DNA of 19,237 nucleotides. Source: Bradyrhizobium sp. Lineage in GTDB: Bacteria > Pseudomonadota > Alphaproteobacteria > Rhizobiales > Xanthobacteraceae. Each line of letters begins with the position of its first letter. The first letter of the stretch is position 1. Made by a program: the position numbers and the translations under genes. The notes under the pieces were generated by a model. That model made no database searches and had not been told where the DNA came from. It worked only from the letters and a program-made list of their open reading frames with translations. This document shows positions 13,957-19,237 of this stretch, in pieces. Where the stretch lies: NCBI GenBank assembly GCA_028290305.1, contig JAQGKC010000211.1, positions 1-19,237 on the forward strand, given 5' to 3'.

Positions 13957-15420
13957 ATGGTGGCGGCGTGGAAGAGTGCTTTGCCCTATGCCAAGCGACG
14001 CGCTTTCCCGGAGTTGAACAAGGCTTATGCGCACATCGCGGAGCCGGTCTTCACTGAGGCGGCCAAGGCTTTGGTCGACAGGCTGGTGGACATGGGTTTC
14101 GACGATTCCGAGGCTCGCGAGAACATCGAGAATCCACAATTCGAACTGGATGCGGATGGTCTGTTTACATTACGCTCGCGACCGGCGCCTGTTTTTCGTC
14201 AGACATTCAGCGCAACTCCGGAAGCGGTGGAAGCTCTTCACCGAGAAGCAGGTGATGCCGTAGTAGTCAGGGCGATCGAGGGCGGTAATGTCGAAATCGC
14301 TGTCGCAGGCTATCTTGCGCCGGAAGTTGAAGCCGCGATTCTCAGAGCTGCGCCGGAAGCAGTGCGGAGGCAGGTATCCGAGGCTGCAACCCGGTATCGC
14401 GCCGAAGTCCACTCTATTCTTTCACCGGCTGAGCGCGGAGCCAGTTTCGTGGCTCCCGCTCTGACTGGTTGGGTGCGGGATGAGTTCGTTTTCGCTGCTA
14501 CTGATCGCTTCATGGAGGAGTTCGAGTGGTCCTTGCTCGACGCACCGGCGGCACTCACCGAGGGCGAGTTTTCCGTTCGGCGGAGCCAAATGGAATTTGA
14601 AATCGATCTTGATGGCAAGAAGCTTGCCTATTCCTTCGTCAACGAACAGGACCGACTGGCTCTCGACAGCCCGGTAGAAGGCTGGGACGAAATCGGCCTG
14701 GCGGTTTGGCTCGACCGTCAGGTGCGGCAAATTTATGTGCCTCCATCGGAACTCCTAAGATGGCTTCGTGATGCCATCAGTCATCTGACCAGGGCGCGAG
14801 GCATTGTCATATCCGCCCTCTGGCGAGCCAAATATCCGCTGGCACAGAAGTTGGAAGCAAAGATAAAAGCCTTGCGTCAGGAGGCGCGGAACCGGGCTTA
14901 CCAGCTCTGTCTGTTCTCTCCTGAGGCCAGGACGGGCATTTTCTCTCGAGGAAGGCTTCAAGTTCTTCAAGGAAATGTATTTTGACGTTCGAAAACATCG
15001 CGGCAGTGCGTTAAATTCCGCAACCACTTCCTGGGCGCCGACAACGTGCCCGCTTTCAGCGGGAAGGAAGGGGATGGTGGCGAGGAGTTCATCTGCGCCC
15101 AAATGCTCGATAGCCTGAACGACAAGGTCGAGTTTTGGATTCGCAATGTGGCGCAACACGTCAATTCATTCCGACTGCCGCTGGCTACCTATCCCGATTT
15201 CGTCGCGAAGCTGAAAGACGGACGCATTTTCGTCGTCGAATACAAGGGCCAGCACCTTGCGGGCTCTGGCAACGACGATACCAACGAGAAGCGGCTTGTC
15301 GGAGCGCTGTGGGAGAAGGCCAGCGCTGGCAAGGGGCTATTCGCGATGATCGAGAGGGACATCGGAGGTCGTGATCCCCGTCGACAGTTAATCGACAAGA
15401 CGGAAGTGGGATCAGTGTGA
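13957..15420 (+). pseudogene. Type III restriction enzyme Res subunit, C-terminal remnant
   Basis: The sequence keeps only the C-terminal ~485 residues of a type III restriction subunit, which is normally 850-1000 aa. The first part (13957 to about 14941) corresponds to the region between helicase and nuclease; the last part carries the PD-(D/E)XK nuclease core ATYPDFVAKLKDGR and FVVEYKGQ (Asp, then Glu-x-Lys). The DEAD/DEAH helicase half and the partner methyltransferase are absent. Within the remnant one extra T in a TTTT run (14939-14942) and one missing A near 15013-15015 shift the frame out and back; in between, EEGFKFFKEMYFDVRKHRGSA is readable. As written, translation stops at 14985. 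Related words such as FICAQMLDSLND and VEFWIRNVAQHV resume after the second shift. Confidence 0.85.
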
Positions 15421-15650
15421 AGGTTTCATCTCCGAGCTCGGCCCTTTCCGTTGGATGACACGGGCAGCTTTGCATCGGCAACCCCAAAAGACCCCAACGC
15501 GACCGCCGTGGCGCTAAGTTTACCGTGCTTGCAAGCAATGGTTGTCATTCGGCCTGCAAGATTGGGTCTGACTCAATCTCGATGAAGTTTGCTGATCGCA
15601 TCGCGCTGTTCTCCAAAAGGAATCAGCGCCATTGGGTGTCTGAGACATGG

Positions 15651-15709
15651 CGTGCTCCTTGTCTTTGGCGCCCCTTGCCAGCTTCGCTTGCTGGCAGGGC
15701 AGGAGCACG
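15651..15709. repeat. Nested inverted repeat
   Basis: Outer arms cgtgctcct and aggagcacg enclose inner arms ccttgccagc and gctggcaggg (one bulged T), with a short loop around ttcgctt. No U-run follows on either strand, so it is not a classical terminator; it could be a mobile-element end or a structured RNA. Confidence 0.5.
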
Positions 15710-15820
15710 GCCGGACCATCCCATTATCCGATATCCGCAGCAATTCTCCGAACCTTGTGACCTGACGGCGTCGGGCAGGCATCAGTCCGAGCGGTCGTAG
15801 CGGCTATAAGCCCTAAATCC

Positions 15821-15854
15821 AAAAAATGGCGGCCCCGAATGAACCGGAGCCGCC
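15821..15854 (-). terminator. Orphan rho-independent terminator, minus strand
   Basis: On the minus strand the stem ggcggctccgg / ccccgcc-like hairpin is followed directly by ATTTTTT, a textbook terminator. No convincing minus-strand gene lies upstream of it (to the right), so it may be left over from a deleted gene or RNA. Confidence 0.6.
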
Positions 15855-16240
15855 TGTTGGTCGTCAGTTGCCGTGTTATCTGAGCAAAAAGAGAGCGACT
15901 TCGGGCGGTCCTTTTTTGGGAGTCTGTGAGATGGTTCATATAAGGGGCGCGCGGGCGTTGCTAGTAATGCCTCACCGGGCATTTCCCCTCCCGGACCGCC
16001 TAGGCAAAGCCGTCTGGACTGGTCTGGCGCTGCTCGGGTTTTCGGCCAGCTCGACTTCGAGCTTTCACGGCCGTGCGCCTCTACTGGCCGAAAAAGAAGC
16101 GTTGAAGGGAAAGTGGACTGCGTCGCCGTTGAAGCGGACGCAATGAAGCACTGCCAGCATTGATGTCTGAGTTCGGCACGTTTGAGACATGCCCACGGCC
16201 CCTGCGCATGCGCAAAATGCAACGGAAAGGCGAGTATCAA

Positions 16241-16744
16241 ATGATCATCAAACGCTGCGTCCCATGGCATGCCCGCTCGACCCTCAGCAGGTCGGCCCAC
16301 GTCATCGCACGGATCGGACTGGCTTTGACCGGGACAGCCTCTGCGCTGTTCGTTGCCCAGGTAAGTGCCCGCATCGACCTGGTTGGTTCGGTTGAAGCCA
16401 TGCTCGCCATGATGCTTTACGGGGCCGCCGGCTTCTATCTCGGGATCGATCTGCCCCAGGCTCCTGCCGATCACCACATGCACCTGCCGCCACGGCGCGG
16501 GCTGGGCACCAGTGCGGATATGTTGGAGCTGCTAACTGCGGCCGGCATTTTCCTCACCGCGGTGGCGGCGGTGGTGTCCATCTCCAGTATCGTTCTGGGT
16601 GAAACCGTGGCAGTCAGCACGGCTGGCATCATATGTTTGAGTTGGGCAATCGGCGCTACCATGCAGATCGCCGCCGGCGTCATCGCGCGAATAAAGTTAG
16701 GCCGTGCCGTGAATACGGCGAAGCTCGCGCTCTTCTTCCGGTGA
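16241..16744 (+). CDS. Integral membrane hypothetical protein, 167 aa
   Basis: The start is ATG 16241, preceded by ggaaaggcgag; the frame's extension to 16160 is not used. Four hydrophobic segments are visible: about residues 20-40 (ARIGLALTGTASALFVAQV), 48-66 (AMLAMMLYGAAGFYLGIDL), 92-117 (ELLTAAGIFLTAVAAVVSIS) and 126-148 (GIICLSWAIGATMQIAAGVIA). A His-rich loop (ADHHMHLPPRRG) separates the second and third. No catalytic motif is seen and the family is not named to me; similar proteins probably occur in Bradyrhizobium. It precedes the GYD gene by 35 bp on the same strand and may be co-transcribed. Confidence 0.65.
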   Translation: MIIKRCVPWHARSTLSRSAHVIARIGLALTGTASALFVAQVSARIDLVGSVEAMLAMMLYGAAGFYLGIDLPQAPADHHMHLPPRRGLGTSADMLELLTAAGIFLTAVAAVVSISSIVLGETVAVSTAGIICLSWAIGATMQIAAGVIARIKLGRAVNTAKLALFFR

Positions 16745-16779
16745 AAGGTCAGGATAATCTCTGCTAAGGGAGTTCGAGC

Positions 16780-17112
16780 ATGCCGCTCTATATGTATCAG
16801 GCAGCCTACACAGCAGAATCATGGGCAGCGCAAATGCAGAATCCGCAAAACCGCGTTGAATCCGTTGGACGGCAGGTGACTGAGGCCGTCGGAGGCAAAA
16901 TGATCGGTGGTTGGTACTGCTTAGGCGATTATGACGTTATTCTGATCGCGGACGTGCCGAACATCGAGAGCATGGCTGCCATCGCCGTAGCGATTGCGGC
17001 GGGTGGCGCAATCAAGTCCAGCCATACCACTGCATTGATGACCGGGGCGGAACTTGTGGCGGCCCTGAAGAAGTCGGAGTCCGTCGTCAAAGGTTATAAG
17101 CCCGCCCGATAG
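16780..17112 (+). CDS. GYD-domain protein
   Basis: A 110-residue GYD-domain protein, a small ferredoxin-like alpha/beta family. The signature GDYDVILIADVP is at about residues 48-59, following a helix (NRVESVGRQVTEAVGGK) and GWYCL, and preceding a second helix (ESMAAIAVAIAAGG) and the strand IKSSHTTALMTG. Family members are usually 95-105 aa and their biochemical role is unknown. ATG 16780 has aagggag eight bases upstream, a good ribosome site. It is complete and cytoplasmic. Confidence 0.85.
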   Translation: MPLYMYQAAYTAESWAAQMQNPQNRVESVGRQVTEAVGGKMIGGWYCLGDYDVILIADVPNIESMAAIAVAIAAGGAIKSSHTTALMTGAELVAALKKSESVVKGYKPAR

Positions 17113-17433
17113 AAATCGTCGGACTTCGATCACCCGCATCCGGGTCGGTCCGGTCGGCCTTTCGGCGCTGGTTCGTCCGTTAGGATGCGGGGCATCCGGG
17201 TATCCCGGTTATTGATTGGCCGCATCAATCGGAGGTATCTCTCATTTAGAAGGTGCGACGTCTCTTCATGGCACCAAACGGACCAACCGTGCCGTTCTGA
17301 CGACGTCCGTTGTTCACGGTAGACCGGAAGTGGCTGGTGAGGGTCAAAACGGCGCGATTGAAAACCCAGCTGAGACATCAGCCGCATTGCGGTAGAGCAG
17401 CACTTCGTCCCCGCGCGCAGTCCGAGGGCGGTG
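17113..17433. other. 320-bp spacer without gene
   Basis: No convincing gene. The minus strand contains cacttccggtctaccgtg and gtcaaaacgg-type words together with tgagacat at about 17372, resembling the spacer at 18660-18778; it may be a degraded copy of a dispersed intergenic repeat. A short dyad attgat/atcaat lies near 17211-17229. Confidence 0.45.
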
Positions 17434-17868
17434 TTACTGCGTCAGAAATTTATACGCGACAATCAGAGCCACCATGCTCGTGAAAATCAGCATTGCCGGG
17501 AGGGATTTTCGGATCATTGGCTCGGTCGAATGGCGTGCAGCCGATAGAGCGGGCTGAGGTTTAAGCCGCCTCCGGAGCCGCACGACCTTGCCCTCTGTGG
17601 TTGGTGTGCGAGCCTTTGGTTCCGGCGCCGCGCCCACGCCTCCCATCTCGCTGTAATAAGCGCTGTAGACCTCGCGAATGGCCAGCGCCGTGGACTCGGC
17701 CTCGCTCATCGTCTCGAGTCGGGCTCGATAGTCAGTCAGAAAGCCCTGTGCGTTTGACGGAAGGTCATCGAAACCACCAAGCTTGGCCATCATGAGCCAA
17801 GTGGCAAAATCCGCCTCGGCCTTCGTGCGAGCTTTCTTCGCGATACTGGTGTTGGAGCTGGAGGACAT
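17434..17868 (-). CDS. Hypothetical protein with C-terminal membrane anchor, 144 aa
   Basis: The start chosen is ATG 17868 (MSSSSNTSIAKKARTKAEAD); the frame is open to 18159 but that extension looks non-coding. Residues 10-70 are helical and charged (FATWLMMAKLGGFDDLPSNA, then TDYRARLETMSEAES), followed by a Pro/Arg-rich linker with a basic stretch VVRLRRRLKPQP. The last ~20 residues (LPAMLIFTSMVALIVAYKFL) form one membrane helix at the extreme C-terminus, the layout of a tail-anchored inner-membrane protein with a cytoplasmic head. No family recognised. Confidence 0.6.
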   Translation of the reverse strand: MSSSSNTSIAKKARTKAEADFATWLMMAKLGGFDDLPSNAQGFLTDYRARLETMSEAESTALAIREVYSAYYSEMGGVGAAPEPKARTPTTEGKVVRLRRRLKPQPALSAARHSTEPMIRKSLPAMLIFTSMVALIVAYKFLTQ

Positions 17869-18088
17869 GGTGGTCCATTGGTGCGGCCGCCCAAACTCGC
17901 CGGTGCGTTCATGGCGTCGCTGAACAGTTCGCTTGGGTATCACGGTTGACGTCAGGTGTCCGGCTTGGCGCGCGGACCTTGTCGCCGAAGCCACCAAGCG
18001 GACGCTAGACCAAATTAACGCGGCTTGCCGGCCTGGACTTCCGCCCGCCCAGCCTGAACCTGATCTACGATTTATCGGAGCCCGCGGC

Positions 18089-18526
18089 TTACTTGCCATC
18101 GTTCCAAATGTCGGCCGCAAGCTTCCAGTCATTTCCGACCTTTTCCCAAACCACAACATACTTGCCGATCACTTCCTGCGGTGCCGTGCCCTTGGTCTTC
18201 AAGCTGAAGGTTCCGATCTCGCGTGCCGCGGACGGACCGAGTGTTTTGAGGTCGAGAGTTGTGAGTTGGGGATCGCTAACGTGTTCCGCCATGCTCTTCC
18301 ACATTGCCCCAATGGCGGCTGCACCATGCACGATGGCAGAACCGGGCGGGAGTGCGGTCGCATCAGCAGTGTAAAGCGACGCGACGCCAGCAAAATCGCC
18401 CTTGTTGAAGAATTCGATCCATTTTGCGTTCACCGCATCGATCTCGGCTTTCTGAGCCGACGCTGATGCCATCAATCCGAACACCAATGCAATCATCAGT
18501 GCAAATCTGCGCATCATCAGCTCCAT
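18089..18526 (-). CDS. Secreted NTF2-like (DUF4440/SnoaL-type) protein
   Basis: A 145-residue protein, or 141 if translation begins at the second of two ATGs (18514), which has ggag six bases before it; the first ATG is at 18526. A signal peptide (ALMIALVFGLMASASA-Q) is followed by a cone-shaped NTF2-like fold: VNAKWIEFFNKGDFAGVASLY, TADATALPPGS, the sheet EIGTFSLKTKG and VIGKYVVVWEKVGNDWKL, and the end AADIWN. This matches the DUF4440/SgcJ-type group, often small-molecule-binding or of unknown role, here periplasmic. It stands alone between spacers. Confidence 0.83.
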   Translation of the reverse strand: MELMMRRFALMIALVFGLMASASAQKAEIDAVNAKWIEFFNKGDFAGVASLYTADATALPPGSAIVHGAAAIGAMWKSMAEHVSDPQLTTLDLKTLGPSAAREIGTFSLKTKGTAPQEVIGKYVVVWEKVGNDWKLAADIWNDGK

Positions 18527-18778
18527 TCCATGTCAACAAGGGAGGCAATTGCGCCGAGTTGGCGAGCCTATCTCGGCCGTGGCTGTTTGGCCACCCGGAG
18601 TAACTGCTAGCTGCAGTTTGCCGACACGTTCGGGACGTCGTCCGCGCCAGCACCGAAGAAAACATCGATGTTGGTGCACTTTTGAGACATGCTGACTTCG
18701 TCAAGGATGTCCACTTTCAGGGGCAACTCGGAAGACATTTGCTCAGACTGAGTTCTTCCGGTTTTGACCCATCTGAGA
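18527..18778. other. Spacer forming the 5' exon of a group II intron
   Basis: No gene is recognised. Words such as ttttgagacatgctgac (about 18682), gatgtccactttcagggg and ttccggttttgaccc are reminiscent of a dispersed intergenic repeat of Bradyrhizobium-type genomes. The intron begins immediately after this at 18779, so the last bases before it would contain its exon-binding (IBS) sites. Confidence 0.5.
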
Positions 18779-19237
18779 GTGCGCCAGGAAGCTGGCAAAG
18801 AATAGGAGGTGAAAGTCCCCCACGGGTAAGGACTAGCCAACCACCCCGACCCCGAGTGATGCGCGGCGTCCCGCGAGGGCCGACGTGAAGCGTTCACAGG
18901 GGAGACCACGGGCCAAGTATTGAGCTGCGAAACGGGTCTAATTTCGAGGTGCCGATCTTATTCTGAGAAAGAGAAGGCAACATCGTCCCATGGCGAATGG
19001 CTTGCATGGGAAGAACCTCGCGCAGTCGGAGACCTTGTGCACGTGGAGAAGTTCTTTGCGCGGAACCTGGGAGGTCTCATCCATGCCCGGACTCGTGTGC
19101 CGGGCCGGCTCGGGAAGGCGACAAGCCGCACGCCGAGCATGTACGTGGATGAGAAGTCGGATGAGGCCATAGTACTTGCGAAGCGACTGAACAAGGGGAG
19201 GCGACTCTCGGCGGAAGTCGTGGAGGGAAGGGCCTCA
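18779..19237 (+). mobile_element. Group II intron, 5' part (continues beyond window)
   Basis: The segment starts with GTGCG at 18779, the group II 5' splice consensus, and goes on with ggaggtgaaagtcccccacg (about 18806), a conserved domain I word of bacterial group II introns, then a long structured GC-rich leader. It leads into a reading frame at 19139 that looks like the N-terminus of an intron-encoded reverse transcriptase. Domains V and VI and the 3' end lie outside the window. The exact subclass is not decidable from what is present. Confidence 0.82.
19139..19237 (+). CDS. ltrA: Intron-encoded reverse transcriptase/maturase, N-terminal start (3' end outside window)
   Basis: ATG 19139 opens 33 codons to the window edge, beginning MYVDEKSDEAIVLAKRLNKG and ending VVEGRAS. 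This N-terminal leader is of the type found in front of the reverse-transcriptase domain of group II intron proteins in proteobacteria; only the leader is present, no RT motif. Such proteins splice the intron RNA and copy it into new sites. The short length makes this a call by resemblance and by position within the intron. Confidence 0.6.
   Translation, partial: MYVDEKSDEAIVLAKRLNKGRRLSAEVVEGRAS

Larger units (their letters stand above)
15421..16240. other. 820-bp stretch without a convincing gene
   Basis: Open frames on both strands here lack recognisable motifs or good composition. Structured elements are the hairpin at 15651-15709 and the minus-strand terminator at 15821-15854. tgagacatg occurs at about 15641 and 16186 and recurs in later spacers. 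The stretch may be the residue of lost genes. Confidence 0.5.

Noticed and set aside
15826..16146. 106-aa plus-strand open frame
   Set aside because: No motif, odd composition, and it starts within the terminator hairpin region at 15821-15854.
15782..16483. 233-aa minus-strand open frame
   Set aside because: It is largely antisense to the membrane-protein gene and runs through the terminator; no protein features.
17130..17387. 85-aa minus-strand open frame
   Set aside because: No recognisable motif or good start; the stretch looks like degraded intergenic repeat.
18607..18909. 100-aa minus-strand open frame
   Set aside because: It spans the group II intron boundary at 18779, so it cannot be an original gene, and its words match intergenic repeat sequence.
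1..19237. CRISPR array
   Set aside because: No regularly spaced direct repeats were seen by eye anywhere in the window.

Overview
The window looks like chromosome of a Nitrobacteraceae-type alphaproteobacterium (Bradyrhizobium, Rhodopseudomonas, Afipia or a relative). This rests on the high GC and GC-rich third codon positions of the left half, on gene families typical of that group (TIGR02301, DUF1236, GYD), and on two long inverted repeats of a kind common in these genomes. No species is claimed.

Positions 1-8108 are ordinary core chromosome. They hold the 3' part of a dihydroorotase gene, a leftward cluster (a 171-aa hypothetical, a NUDIX hydrolase, a TIGR02301 protein and an HAD phosphatase), a rightward SRAP/YedK DNA-crosslink sensor gene broken by one frameshift, and a second leftward operon (tsaC/sua5-type, FAD-dependent 2-hydroxyacid dehydrogenase, GNAT acetyltransferase, NudK-like NUDIX). 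A tRNA-Pro(CGG) gene closes this block.

Positions 8109-10999 are a worn integrative element. They contain a decayed Abi_C-type abortive-infection gene, a tyrosine integrase, a small excisionase-like gene that overlaps the integrase by about 214 bp in another frame, and a 53-bp 3' piece of a tRNA-fMet gene followed by a rho-independent terminator. The tRNA piece looks like an attachment-site scar, but its intact partner is not in the window.

Positions 11000-15420 carry further element-type genes: an ArdC-like antirestriction gene with a late frameshift and its coupled downstream partner, a DUF1236 secreted protein, several very small genes, and the C-terminal part of a type III restriction subunit (Res) with two compensating one-base frameshifts and no helicase half. 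Together with the Abi relic this is a cemetery of defence and anti-defence genes.

Positions 15421-18778 are sparsely coded: a membrane protein, a GYD-domain protein, a tail-anchored-like hypothetical and a secreted NTF2-like protein, separated by long spacers in which pieces of what may be one dispersed repeat recur. From 18779 to the end is the 5' part of a group II intron on the plus strand, with the start of its reverse-transcriptase reading frame.

Five genes carry small indels, several of them in short homopolymer runs. Either this is a decaying region or the underlying sequence has homopolymer errors. I did not find a convincing wholly new system. The best leads are the displaced tRNA-fMet att scar, the deep int/xis overlap, and the cluster of frameshifted defence genes.
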